This document shows, one piece after another, positions 27,680 through 40,300 of a stretch of DNA of 64,000 bases (position 1 is the first letter of the stretch; every line of letters begins with the position of its first letter). The stretch lies in assembly GCA_013399115.1 (NCBI GenBank), contig VXAA01006068.1:1162617-1226616 (forward strand), read 5' to 3'. The notes under the pieces were generated by a model. It did no database searches. It was not told where the DNA came from and saw only the letters and a list, made by a program, of their open reading frames with translations. The position numbers and the translations under genes were made by a program. This DNA comes from Anseranas semipalmata. Its lineage: Eukaryota > Chordata > Aves > Anseriformes > Anseranatidae.

Positions 27680-29362
27680 CTGGAAATAAACAAATAAACA
27701 AAATTTTCATATTTGCCTACAGAAACATGCAATGAGAAGACTCGTAGAGCAGTTCAAGCTGTAATTTACAAACCAAACCTCCCTTCATATTCTTTATTGC
27801 CAGAAGTTTAGCAGGCAAGAATCCTATTCTGCTAGTATTGTAGAACACGAGACCCTCGCTTTCAGTTCCAGTGTATCTCAGGACGTGCTGAATATTCTGC
27901 TGTCACTGACCCAGCTGCCACTGATTCAGAGGACATTAAATCAGACTAAATAAAAACTCAAACATTCCAGTAGTTTCGAAACTGATAATCCCTTCCTTGA
28001 AAATACAAGAAAAGAATTAACAGAAAAAGAAAGCACAGGCATAGAGAATGGATGGGTACTGCTGATGACAAAAATGAGACTGAAATCCTGCTAATTGTTT
28101 TACAGTCATATAAAAAAAAAAAGATAAACTCCAAACCAGCCAGCCCTAAATGCTTAATTTGATCAGTAAGTATGTGAGCGCAGATACACATTGCCAGGGA
28201 GTAAGCCTCTTGTGTAAAGAGATGCCTGTTTCTGACTAGAGACAGAAACACTGAAAAAAGTTCATTTAACCAGCACTGCATCCATTTATACTAGATCTTT
28301 TAGATCTCTCTCTTAAATCTTCAGCCAGCTACAGCGTTGTTTTAAATGAAAACAGCATTGTAGGTGCCCAGAGGGATTTTACTATAGACAGCATTAATGC
28401 CAGTTCTCTGTTCAGCAGAGAATTACCACTGGCAGGAGAGCTACCCTGCCAGGAGCCAGCACTGACACCTGCAACAACACCCAGAGACACCATGATTTGC
28501 TCCAACTACAGTGGGGCAAAAGGCTGTGGAAGATGAGCATACCATCTTTCATGGGTGGTTCTGATCCACCCCCTTCACATTTTTATATTCCTTCAATCAA
28601 ACACTAATAACAACAACAAGAATTACAGAATAACATATAATTTTGTTCTGCTTTTTAAATCTTTTTCCCTACATCTGATAAACCATTTGCGCTTGACAGA
28701 TTATTTTGGCTTCCATTAAAGACTTCAAATGGTGCTGGTGTCACCTGTGCATTATTGCAAATGATACAGGTTTCACATCAGTGGTTCTAACCATTACACC
28801 ACCTCCACAAACCAGCCTTCAGACTGAATATTGGGGTAGTTTGTACTCATAAATAGGTTCACACCTTGAGATCAATCAGGAAGTGTGGGGGATTAGCAAA
28901 TCTCTCCTCTAGCTCCTCTTCTCATACCTTTCATACATGGTTTCACACTGATGGTTCTGAATTCTCTCACATGGATGTTTTCATAAAGCTCGCTATGCAA
29001 TGAGATTGTTAATAGAGCAGGAAAGATAGCACAACCATTAATGAAAACCTTTTTTCAGGACAATGAAGCACATGTATTTGGACAAGTCCAAATGCATTTT
29101 GGGTGAAAATGGAAAAAGACTTTCTTAGAATAACATTTGTAGTTTAAAAAAAAAAAAAACATGAGCAATACAACAGTGCAGAAAAATGGAGAATGGGAAA
29201 AAAAACACACAAAAGGTAATGTAAAGAGGATAGCCATCCCTGGATAACGTGCATGTAAGGTCAGCCTTCCCATCCCCAAGCTGAGCCCTCAAGTTCTTCC
29301 TAAACCAGGCAAAAATTTCCAAAGGTCATACAAGTACATCTTGGTATAGCTCATCATTAGTT

Positions 29363-29385
29363 AAAAAAAAAAAAAAAAAAAAAAA
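29363..29385. repeat. A homopolymer, 23 bases
   Basis: Uninterrupted A run in intron 2. No retrogene body or target-site duplication is recognisable to its left, so I do not call it a retrocopy tail. Confidence 0.9.
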
Positions 29386-29474
29386 GGAAAGCAGGAAAAA
29401 GAAAAAATTCCACATGCAAAGCTTGTGGAAGGCTTATTCATTAAGCAGTCTTCAGCCAGCATATCTAACAGGTG

Positions 29475-29530
29475 TCACTAATGTTCTCATTCCTCATTCA
29501 CTAATGTTCTCATTCATCAATGTCCTCACT
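29475..29530. repeat. Short tandem duplication, 23-bp unit
   Basis: TCACTAATGTTCTCATTC occurs twice with a 23-bp period, and a third degenerate partial copy (ATCAATGTCCTCACTTC) follows. Confidence 0.85.
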
Positions 29531-30964
29531 TCTTCCTATGCTCCTCCCTCTCCACAAACAGTTTTTTGGAAGCTGTATACAGAATCACTTTAATATATAC
29601 ACCGTTGAAGCTCAACAAATGGTATATTCAGTATCTGTATTAGTGTGGTGTTTAGAAAGCCTTTTCTATTTCAAATGAAGAGTAGACCAAAAACATACTA
29701 ATTAAAAGCACAATTGCTGTATTCTGCCAAACTGGAAGTGAAAACATCTTTTAGTACATCTAAGTAAACACATACAGTCCTTTACACTCAAATTACCCCA
29801 TTTCTGTTCCTCCAAAGCCCTTCAGTCCCTTAAACGCAGCAGAACCTCCAGAATTATGCAGTTGGGTACCTGCAATCATCTTCGGAGAGGGAAAAAAAAA
29901 AAAATTCAATGGAGGCTCCTGAAAGCTAGATCCAGCCTGTTAAAACTGCCAGTTGGACTCTATTGGATTGTTTATCACAGACAAGATAGAAAAGAAAAAC
30001 AGCTCAGTCACTAAAGTCAGTTTCCAATTGACATGTTTCTGGTCAAAGTGGAGTACAACGAGCAGACCAGGAGGAAAATGTTCACTTAAGAGCATACATC
30101 CACTGCAAGTTCACAAGTCATTGCAATTTTCAGATCAAGCAACTTTGATATAACCAATTTAGAGTAAAAGCAGGCAATTTTGGACATTACATGCAGTGAG
30201 CCAGCTTTCAGAAATCTAATATAGTTCTTTCCTATATAGAGTACAAGACTTTGCATTCGAAGCCAGATGTCTAGCAGACCTGAAAAAATCCAGCATGAAA
30301 TTTAATAAGTCTGCTGTAACATTTCTCCTTCTGAAACATACTGCTGCAATAATATTAAGATGGCATTAGCAGGGTTTATAAAGCTAACCTGACATAAGAG
30401 TCAGGTTAAATATTTGTTTTCTTTTGTTTATTTTTAATTTAATATCCAGCATTTCCAAGAACAAGCAGAAGTCAAGTTCCTTCTTGTTTTTTGTTGCACT
30501 CCAATACACAGCCATTCAATCACTAAGAGCTACAATAATTGCTGTAATTTTCCTTCTTATATGGGATGACTCAGGAGTGAACATCTGTGATGTCTCCCCA
30601 TGCGCACGTTGGCCACTCTTTCCAGGTGACAGACCATCTGTACTCTTCTCTGCTCAGTCTCAGGCTGCCGTAAACTAGCTGGGAACAGAAAAGTATGCAA
30701 TCCCCAATCAACAGCTCCAGCACTGCAGCTGAGAATCCCTGGATACCTCACCATTAGCACAGCCTCAGTTTCTGCCCAATGCATCTTCGACAGTCTCACT
30801 TCATTTAGCTCTGCTCAATCCGGCAGAACAGTACTTGGCATGTACATACATTACTGCATTAGCAAAAGTTATCCAGCATGAGCCAGCAGGTTGCAAAAGT
30901 AATTACTCCTCATTACTCAAAACACCATGCTGCATTTGGGAGACTGGGACCACCAACATGAGAG

Positions 30965-31428
30965 TGAGCTACAAACCAGGAACAGTTCAGCAAAAGATCA
31001 CTAAGATGGTAAAGCAACAGGAGCATATGACAAAAGAAGAGGCTGAGTGAGAGAAGCTAGTCTGTGATGCTCAGAAAAGAGGAGATCAAGGAGGGATCTA
31101 ATTGCATCTTTCACACATGAAAAGGAGCTCATGGAGGAGATGGAGGCAGACTCTTCTCAGATGTACACTGTGAAAGGACAAGAGTCAATAATCACAAGTT
31201 GCAACAAGGAAAATTCAGATCAAAGGTGAGGGAAAACAATTCTTCACAGTAAGAGTGATCGAATGACTGAATGAGTTGTTCTGAGAAGTAGAAATGGCTA
31301 CCCGTGGAGATTTTCAGAAGTAAGCTGGACAAAGATCTGAGTAAATTAATCAACCTGGTTTAACTTTGATGGTAACCCCGGTTGGAGAGCTGTAAATTGG
31401 CCTCGAGACCTTGGAGTACCTTGCAACG
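30965..31428 (+). mobile_element. Old, highly diverged CR1 LINE fragment
   Basis: The order of blocks matches the last part of CR1: a segment like CACTAAGATGGTAAAG, then AGAGGCTGAGTGAGAGAAGC, a stretch like AATTCTTCACAGTAAGAGTG, TGGAGATTTTCAGAAGTAAG, and a final segment near 31390-31428 resembling the GGTTGGA...CCTTCCAAC region. Divergence is clearly greater than in the copy near 3.5 kb, so this looks like an older subfamily or insertion. No octamer tail survives. Confidence 0.75.
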
Positions 31429-34346
31429 GATTTTTTTCTATGGTTCAGAATGTTCAGTAGATGCATTCTTAGTTTCCCACAATTTATATCTACTACCTTG
31501 AAAGTTGTAACATCTCCTTCCCTACACCACTGGTCTTGCACACAACTATCTCTTTTCTTGCTGAAAAATATGGAAGGACCTGCTCAGGCCATTTGATGGC
31601 TTTGAGACTTCAGAACACACACAGACAGATGGACACACACGGACAAAAGAATCCTAGCAAGGAGGAACAACAGCTAGTAGACGGGAAGTACTGTGGCTCT
31701 CACTGACATCGCTGGCCAGAGAGGTATTAGTGGGTACAAGATGGTTCAAAGGATCTTTCCACACTATTGTGCTATATGCTGATTTTCATGATCAGTCTAT
31801 TTGAATGGTAGTCAGTAAATTTTAAGTTACACCTCACACAGCTCTGATCAAACACCCAGCCTCCCAGTCTTACCCAGTCCACAGGTTCTAAATTTTCCTT
31901 TTAAATTTTCCAGTTCAGACTGGTATAATCCTGGCTTTTAACCTGACTAGTTTACTTTTTGTTCCAAACAGAAGAGTAACTTCTGTCAATGTAAAAAGTC
32001 TCAGAACAGTCGTGTGGTGTTACCATGGCTGGGGGCCTCACTCCTATTTAAAGTATAGTGGCATATCTAAACATCGGTGTTCTACAAAAAAGACAACATC
32101 TACATTTGACAATGATTATTGTCTTCCATATAATCTTCTGCTTTAGCTAAATATGTTTACAAAGGAACATATCAAAAAAGGCAACTTGTGTCTGTAACAA
32201 ACTGGAATGACATTTTTCACATAAATAATCATTTATGTACAACTGTACTGGTCGCTTCTATGTCCCTGCTTGATATCAAAGCTGAAACCAAATATATCCT
32301 ATACCACAATGCTAGTTCTTTCATAGACCTTTTCCAAACAAGCCTAGAAGTCTGCTTTTGAGCTGCAAAAAAGTTGAATTGCTAGGCAATTCAAGCTAGC
32401 AGATTTTAATTTATCTGAACAATTAAACAAAAAGACAGCTCCAATAAGATCAATACTTGTCAGATACTTCGTTAACATGTATTTTTCTTCCAATATAGTA
32501 GCATTTACTGAAACATACAGATTACAAACATGTCCTTATCTCATATGCATCAGCCCACTGATGGGAAAAACCACAGTTACATCCACAAAAGTTTTCCCCA
32601 GCTGAATCCCTAACCCGTGAGGTAAACCAAACTCAAAATATCTGCCCAAAGAGAAAGCACACAAATGCTTTTAACGGTAACAGTGACTCAGAGCTCCATT
32701 TCTAAATACACCCAGCTCCATGTATAGGGACCCATTACATTAGCAAATTAGTTAAGCTAAAAGTCAATTTAAAATGAAAAAAGTAACAACTGGATAATTG
32801 GCATTGGGGGTCAAATACTTCCGTTTATTTTACCTAGAAATGCATTACTGCATATCATTACTACCTTTTCTAAAAATTGAGCATATTTCATTTCATTAAC
32901 TGCAGAAAGGGATTAGCAATCCTATAAAACTTTTTCTTTCAGTGAAGGCTGTTTCTCCATCCTCCATAACTGGACACAGTCTGTGGGAGCATGTAGCTGC
33001 ATTGCAGTGAAAAGGCCATCAAAAGCTTCATGTGAAAATGTGAAATGCTATTTCCATTTCAGCTAGAGTAACCAATGCATTTTCAGAAAGCAAAAAGCAG
33101 AGGTAGAATTAGCTATATTGAATAAAATCAACATGAAGTGACTTTTTTCTTCAGGTCAAAATGTGACACCTTTTTGTGTAAGAGGCAAAAGAAGCAGTCA
33201 CATGGCCAAAAAGTAAAACCCTCAAACTTCTTGAATCTTCAGACATACACAGATTAAACTGTGGATTCATCAAAAAAAACACTAACTTCTTTGTTTTAAC
33301 GCATATTTCTTTACATACGAAAGAAAGATCACCTTCTAAGTACTTCTGCATACCAAGTCCCAGATGAATTGTTCATAACTTAAACTACAAACATCAGTGC
33401 ACCTAGAAATCCTTGCTCAGCTCCATCAGAAGCCAGCGAACATAATAATATTTATATTGCAAGCTTTTCTGGGGAGTGGAGGATCCCTCAAATTAGGATT
33501 TTCAAATAGCAAAATGATTCCAGGCTGTAGCAACAGAAATTGAAGACCTTACAGCAACATGCACCCCTTTCCCAAGAGAGCTCCAAGAGAACAGCACACA
33601 TAATTAAGCACACGTTTCCAGAAGCTGGAATGTGTAGTATAAGTTATTCCGCCTACACAGTTCTGTTAATTATTTTTTCACATCAGCGCTGCAAGTAAAA
33701 TACTGAGCCACAGAAATGTCTAATCACTCTCAAATGACACACCGCCATAAAGAAGGTAGGTGCGGTCCAGAAACACTGAGCAATGTCTACCGGAAGAACA
33801 TAACCAGAAAGTAAAAGATATTCAGATTATTCTATATAACCGAAACTTTTAACTATAAAGTTATACTACAATATCCATCACTTCAGTTCTGATTAGATTA
33901 CTATTGCTCAAATGGAGAATATTCAATATACACCTCTATTTTGTGCATGCAGCGTCACAATCACTGGAAATATGCCTTTTGAAAAATCAGCATGTAATTA
34001 TTCTAAATGCAAAGGCAAGCTACTTTTATAAACATCGTGACAATCATTCAAGCTTGCTGATGCATATTTATTGCTCATTCATTTTAAAGTTCAGTAAAGT
34101 CAGAAAACCTAAACATACTGTGAATATTAAGCTTAAGTGAAAGTTTGTCATTGTATATCATTTAGCAAGAGTTAATTATTAAAGTTCCACTTCACTATAC
34201 AGTTTTACCAGTTTATATGTGAACTCTATTTAACCAACATGAATTACAATAGCTGTCAACCACTAAAAGTTCTTTCAATTATTTATCTAGCCTTGCCCAA
34301 ATCATAACTACGCCAGTTTTGCTTTTAGCAATGAAGACTCACAAAC

Positions 34347-34506
34347 CTCCATCCGTCCTTCGCGAGGTAGCTGAAGATTCCGTCCACGACACTTGCAAAA
34401 AACTGCCCTCCAGTGATGAACAGAGTGTTAATGGTGACTAATCTGCCTCTTAAGTGGGGTGGAGCAACTTCTGCGATGTACACGGGCACTGTCATAGATG
34501 CTACAC
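34347..34506 (-). CDS. SLC2A13: SLC2A13 coding exon 2
   Basis: This is an internal exon of 160 bp. The acceptor reads TTCTTGTAG| and the donor AG|GTTTGT. It supplies residues 143-195 in window numbering plus two bases of Arg 196. It completes membrane segment 4, with the sugar-transporter signature [16 protein letters not shown] (150-165): Glu and Arg of the EVxPxxLRG motif are both present. Segment 5 follows ([17 protein letters not shown], 167-183). The tail [12 protein letters not shown] leads into segment 6. The donor is chosen because only it keeps the Trp-Arg-Tyr frame into exon 3. A second GTGAGT lies 4 nt downstream, and a second AG lies 6 nt inside the exon (see findings). Frame, motif order and flanking exons make the identification secure. 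Confidence 0.97.
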
Positions 34507-35135
34507 CTACAAGAATAAATTAAATTACATTTAGGAAACTGAAAGAGATAATACATCCTTTTTTGTCACAAAATACTATACTACTTAAATGGAACAAGCT
34601 GTAAGAATGGGATTTTCCGGGTTCCAAAAGATGACAAGGAAGAAAATACACCTAATGAACTACAGAAGAATATCCAGAGCAAATGGGCACACACACTGGC
34701 TGCTAGCGACTGCATTCCAAGTTCAAGGTTTGATGCAACGATGCAAAGAATAAGTCACTAATTCACACTGTGTGTACACCGAGGCTAAATAAAATGAATA
34801 AATATATTTATAGTTTTGGGAGAAAGAGAAGCTATGGTCCAAGTAAGCATACACAAAGCAAAGAGGCTAAAGGTTTTACATCAAAAGATGCAAAGTGTTC
34901 TCTGCTCTGTTATTATTTTTATAAAGAATGGATTATTTCTCGACTTTTCTGGAGCTTAAAACTACCCCATATACCATACTAAAAGTTCTACCACCCTACG
35001 AGGCAAGGACTGAAGCTAAAGCACGGATGCCTTTTATTGTCTTAATATTGGCAGTATTTCCTATGAATTAAGGGCTGGCTCTAAATGAGCCATTTGTGCA
35101 AAAGACAGAAAGGCCCATGTGGAAGACAAACACAT

Positions 35136-35150
35136 GCACACACACACACA
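35136..35150. repeat. Short CA microsatellite
   Basis: A run of CA dinucleotides of about seven units, about 630 bp upstream of exon 2 in the transcribed direction. Confidence 0.85.
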
Positions 35151-35848
35151 AACCATAAGAACAGAAGTTCAATGACGTACAAAGAGCAGAGCTGGGTGCA
35201 GCACATGGCGGTCCATATCCACCAACAAATTTGTATCCCTTTTTCATTAGAAGAACCAACAGCGACACCCAACGATAATGTTTTGAGGTAAAAAAATGGA
35301 AATATGTTGGCGGCGCATACACAGAACCACATTTCTCCTGAAGCCAGCTGAGATGCCACCTCAGCACAGCGGGCGCAGCCTGACCAGCAGTGGAGACACC
35401 ACCTCCTCCAGCCCGTCCTCCCCAGGGCAGCCCCACCGTGTCCATGCCGGCACAGGCCAACGCCACCCCCCAAGCAGGAGCTGGGGTCACCCCACTGGGT
35501 GCGGGGGTTCCTGAAGCACGGGCACGGCTCCCGGCAGAGGCAGTGGCAGCAAAGCTTGGTCGCATGAAGGGTCAGGCAGGCGCCTGCTGCCCGGCTGACT
35601 CACCAGACTAAGAGCACAAAACCACCCGCAGCAACGAGGTTAGCCTGACAGAGCTGCTGGAGCCTCCCGAAGCTCGAGTGAGGAATATGGATTGTTTAAT
35701 AATAAAATGGCATCAGAAGATCTTTTGTTCTGATAGGCGAATGCTTGCAGCAGCCGCTCCGCGCGATAGCCCAGTTCCCGGCAGAGCTCCTGGGACACGC
35801 TGGTGCCTCCTGCTGCTATTGACTGAGCAACCCACATGCAACAACAAC

Positions 35849-35868
35849 AAAAAAAAAAAAAAAAAAAA
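35849..35868. repeat. A homopolymer, 20 bases, after CAA units
   Basis: It follows ACAACAACAA and closes a GC-rich patch (35.3-35.8 kb), which gives the patch a superficially retrocopy-like look. No parent gene is recognised. Confidence 0.85.
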
Positions 35869-37639
35869 CACATAAAAGCGTCAGCAAAAAATAAACATTA
35901 AAAATTTATTCAACCTTTTTTCAAAGCGAACCAGAATGCACCACGGAGAAAAGCATTCAGATAGCCTTTTGCGATAGAGAAGCAAATTTTCAAACGTGCC
36001 CCACCATTAGGGATATTTCTCTTGCATCTTTCATATTAGTGTTTTAACTAATTACAATGAAAGCATGGGGATAGTACACATACAATGGAAAGGCCTTTAC
36101 AGGAAAGCGTAGGAGCACATTCACTTCTCAAAACAAAAACCATCAACCAAGGACCGGCTACAGAGACCTAGGAAAGGCTCAGCAGCAGAACAAGCACCAC
36201 GCGATCCCCCTGATGCACCCTAAATGCACTTCCAGTAATTGCCAGGTTTGGCAATTCATGTACCAGAGATGTTTGCTGTCTCTGGAGGGTCTCAGTTCTT
36301 TGTTTGTCTGGTTTGGTTGTTTTGTTTCGGTTTTTTGGTTTTTTTTTGTTTTTTTTCTGAGACCATTCATATTTTACTCTCCACTACTCTACTCGGAGCA
36401 ATCGTCACTAAAAAGCCACAATGCCTCCAAGCTGGAAAGAAAACACTCTGCCTGCCAGTGGCTATGTTATCAGGTGGGCCATAACCACCTTCCCTGCTGA
36501 CTACAAGAGTGACAAGGAAATGAAAAGTGGTTGAACTCGGAGCAGTAGGAATGATACAGGAGACCAAGTTCCTCCAGCAAGGAGCTTGCAGGTATAGAAA
36601 CAGAATTTGGTCTTGCAATATGTATAGGGAAAAAAAATATTGTTCTGTCTCCCTCTTTTGAGGGACAAGAAGAAAACCGGCCTTACATCTTTTTCTTGGA
36701 AGCTACTGGAAGTCAGTCCTGAGTATTCACCCTCCCCATCGTCTGCAAATATGGATACCATTAAAAGCTTTAGAAAAACAAAACTTATTCCTGAGAAGGC
36801 TACCTCTGAAATAATCATCTAGTGAAGCTACTTCAAGGGGTAACAATGGCAAGGTCTGTACATAGATTTTACCAGAAAGCAGTTAGAAAGATGTCCACAA
36901 CCAAGGCCAATAGATGCCCTGTAAAAAAGCAAAAAAGCTACATTTTTTTTCTCATTGCACATCTTTGTTTATGGTGAAACGGAGATTACAGCAAGGTTCT
37001 CCATAATATTAGGATTTTCCACCTAGTTCACGTCAGCTGATGGCAGAACAGCTCCTCAGTCACAGGAGTGCATTGCAGAAGCCAGTTACAAAAAGATGCT
37101 GTGCTTCAAAAGCTGGGACACTTCCACAAGCTCATATTTGAGGGGCGTTTTAGCCCATTCAGCTCTTTCTGATGGCTGATTTTACATAGGATCTGCAGAG
37201 AAATCTTGTTCAAAGCGTGCCAGCCACATTTGCTTCTGAAGCATCCAAAAAGCAGGGCCACGCCACTGAACAGCCCAACAGCTATGGCCACCATCAGCCC
37301 TGGAGCACTGCTGGAACCACTGTTAGCCATGGGTAACTAACACTCGCCATTTACTCAAAAACTAAAGCCTGTTGCTGTAACATAAGGGTAGCGTGAAGTT
37401 TAAAACACCTTTGTAAAGTGTCTTGAACAAGAGATGCCACGATAGCAGGATGCTTACTGTTTCTGCTGCATTCTTGCCAGAAAGTTAATGGCTACACACT
37501 CACCAGTCCAGTCACAAGCTATCCAGTGACACCAGGTATTCAGCTGGCATTAATACAAGAGTTGTAATTACTTATTTTCAAACCTGCAATGAACAGCACA
37601 TGATTTCTTAGGAAAACCTACGGAGTTAAGAGCATTAGC

Positions 37640-37748
37640 TTAGAATCGCACGGAATTGTTTTGGCTGACAGGAACCTTTGGAGATCATCTGGTGCAGCCC
37701 CCTCTGCTTGAGCAAGGTCAGCTACAGCAGGTTGCCCTGGACCATGCT
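37640..37748 (-). mobile_element. CR1 LINE fragment, 3' end, minus orientation
   Basis: Read on the plus strand it begins TAGAATCGCACGGAATTG, continues CCTTTGGAGATCATCTGG and then CAGGTTGCCCTGGACCATG. This is the reverse complement of a CR1 3' terminus, with the tail end at about 37640. It abuts a plus-strand CR1 end, giving an inverted pair. Confidence 0.85.
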
Positions 37749-37837
37749 GATCTAGCAGAAGGCATCCCTGCCCGTGGCAGAGGGCTAGAACTAGATGATC
37801 TTTAAAGGCCCATTCCAACCCAAACCATTCTATGAGT
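37749..37837 (+). mobile_element. CR1 LINE fragment, 3' end, plus orientation
   Basis: The segment contains CATCCCTGCCCGTGGCAGAG, AACTAGATGATCTTTAAAGG and CCATTCCAACCCAAACC, then ATTCTATG, the typical CR1 terminal region and the first octamer of the tail. It is head-to-head with the minus-strand CR1 fragment immediately to its left. Confidence 0.88.
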
Positions 37838-38242
37838 TGATGCTCTGTGTGCTGTAACCCTCTCTACAGGTGGATGATCTCCAACCAACATGATTCTGCG
37901 ACTTCCACGTCAGCTTTCTCACCTTGACACTTTTCACAATGTTGCTGTCTTGCCTTGTACTGTGACCTTACTCCCTCTACTGGGTTTCCCAACCCCTACA
38001 GGTTCAAAACATCCAAACAAAAAACTCTGTGCAGCAGAAAAAATTATGTCATGTATTTCCATTTATCATTTAGATATCAGAACACATGCATTGCTACTCT
38101 GAGCTCAAAACAGAGAGAAGCAGGTTTCAGGAAATGGGGGAAGGCAAACAGGAAAGCCTCACCAGCTTGACCAGCTGCCATCCAGCAAGCACTCATACAC
38201 AAAAGGACAGCTATTTATAAAAAAAATCACCAAGAAAAAAAA

Positions 38243-38281
38243 ATATATATATACATACATATATATATATATATGTATGTA
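38243..38281. repeat. TA-rich microsatellite with a perfect 30-bp palindrome
   Basis: A (TA)n core is flanked by TACATACA on the left and TGTATGTA on the right, making 38252-38281 a perfect self-complementary palindrome without a spacer. Confidence 0.95.
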
Positions 38282-40300
38282 AAAGATATTCTGAGACAGA
38301 CCAACTTAAGGAAAAATTCATACCACTTTAAGGAAAAAATGTAATTAGTTTAGACTTCATAACATTATTCACACTACAGTTTTGCTTTCAGCTGCCTTAG
38401 AATGCATTCGGCAGATTTTTCTCTTTCAACTTAAAACCCATTACAGTCTAGCAGAGCAAGCTAAATGTTAATCAACTACAAAAATATCTAAAATACATAA
38501 CCAGTACTCATTAAGTAGTTATTTTAATGGACAGATATTAATCAAATTTGAAAGCAAAAAACAGCTTTCCAAGCAAAGTAAATATGGCTGCAATGTAATC
38601 TTTTCTTTATCTTTCATATGAGAATGCTTTCATTTACACTTAGATGACACTTTCTAATATGCTCTCACTGTTAAACTGCTCACACCAAATAAAAGACCCT
38701 TGCTGCAGGCAAGTATATTACTACCCAACTAATAAAGCTGATAAGTGACAAGATGTGAGGAAAAGAAAATGAAAACAATCAACTGGAAACCTGTCAGAGA
38801 AAGTTCAAGCTCTACATTGTGCACCACAGCTATGAAATCTGAGAAGAGAGCAGAAACCCCAATCTTTGTCCACTGCAGCAACCCAGGCCTTCTGACCTCA
38901 GTAGAGAATAGGTACAGAAAAAAATATAATAGAAGGTTCTTTAAATTTAAACCACAAGATGCAGCTAATTGTTGTGCAGGAAACATCAGATGACTTGATG
39001 GACTGAAGTCATCAGATTAAACGTTTTTTCCACTTCTAAAATTGACACTTAAGACACTAATTACTAGAGCTGCTACTATAATCTGCAGAGTTACCATTGG
39101 AAAGCAGAGATGAGAGAGAGTGCGCAGCTCAATTTTAAGACAATCAATAGAAAGCAGGTGTGAAAAGGCATCTTAGAATCACATTAACATCCAGAAAGGT
39201 ATTTTCAGTATGAACACGTACGCATCATAAAGAGTTCATTAAGAAGTCCAGGAATGAAGTCAACAAGCTTACTGACAGAAGAGTTAAAATGATCGCGAAT
39301 TACCCCTAGGATAATTAGGAGAATTAAAAATATATTTTAAGAAATGAGATTAATGTAGCAAAACAGAAGGATTAAAGACAGAATCCAAGTTCTTGTTCAT
39401 AAAAAAGCATTTGGAAATAAATACCAGGGAGATGGAATGATTAAGATGACTTTTTTTTTTTTTTTTTGCAAGATCAGATGAGTACAAACATATCCTATAA
39501 CAACTAGGACTTCCACTACAGCTCAAATCATATCTAGCAGACAGGAGGGAAAGTGCATCATATAAACAACAGACGAGCAACAAAAGCTGGAGACAGGATA
39601 TTGAATGAGATGCACTTTTACTCCTAACATAATAAAAAAGCTCTAAGGTATCAGGGATATAAGTGTCTATCATTCCAGCAGCACCAACAAATAACCAGCT
39701 TCAGCAGCAGCAAAAATATCGGGAAGGACTGGGAAGGATTCTTGGCAATTTTTTTCTGTTGTTGCTGTATTGATCACTACCAAAAAGGTTCATAAAAACA
39801 AAGAAACAACACACCACACAACTCATAATTGTCAGCCTTCCAAGCCTAGGAATAAGGAGGGCTGATCATTAACCAGAAGCGCTAAGGAAACCCTACCAGG
39901 AGCTGGTGTCTGTGTGTCATTTTTTGTTGTTTTGTTGCTCCTTCCCACCAGCTTGTACCGTCCCCTTGCACCAAACAACCATTGCAAACCAGGGAATACA
40001 GCCAGCTCAGAGGGCAGCCCCTGCCCACGCAGGCTTTTGTACCACTGAGCTCCCTTAAACAGTTCACCACGAGATCCAAAGCCGGTATGGGCCCACAGGC
40101 AGAATCGTGTATGATAACAGACTGGCTTGAACCACTGTGGGAATCCAGGCCATCCAGTTCAAAACTAAAACCAGGATGTGAATCACAGAAAACAAATGGC
40201 AAAGATATCTCCAGTCCTGTTTCAGTGCTCTCACAGTACAGTAACGGAGCCATTAATCTCCATTAACAACAAAGAACAGTCACAGCTCATTACAGAAATT

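Larger units (their letters stand above)
27680..34346 (-). other. SLC2A13: SLC2A13 intron 2 (6,667 bp)
   Basis: The intron runs from donor GTTTGT at 34346-34341 to acceptor TTTCCAG at the exon 3 edge, preceded by a T-rich tract. It contains an old CR1 fragment (30.97-31.43 kb), a short 23-bp tandem duplication (29.48-29.53 kb), a 23-base A tract (29.36 kb) and a degenerate CA-rich stretch (31.61-31.65 kb). The remainder is AT-rich sequence in which I recognise nothing. Confidence 0.93.

Noticed and set aside
27680..27732. Extending exon 3 upstream to a methionine (in-frame open sequence)
   Set aside because: The TTTCCAG acceptor and exact frame continuity with exon 2 place the exon start at 27679. 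The upstream residues are intronic.
29363..29385. Long A tract as the tail of a processed pseudogene
   Set aside because: No gene-like body, no flanking direct repeats seen. Plain homopolymer is the simpler reading.
35068..35565. 165-codon minus-strand ORF upstream of exon 2
   Set aside because: Low-complexity Ala/Gly-rich start followed by a CA-repeat translation (VCVHVFVF-like). No homology recognised.
39882..40253. 123-codon minus-strand ORF in intron 1
   Set aside because: No recognisable domain. Considered as an alternative SLC2A13 exon, but it contains nothing like the transporter.
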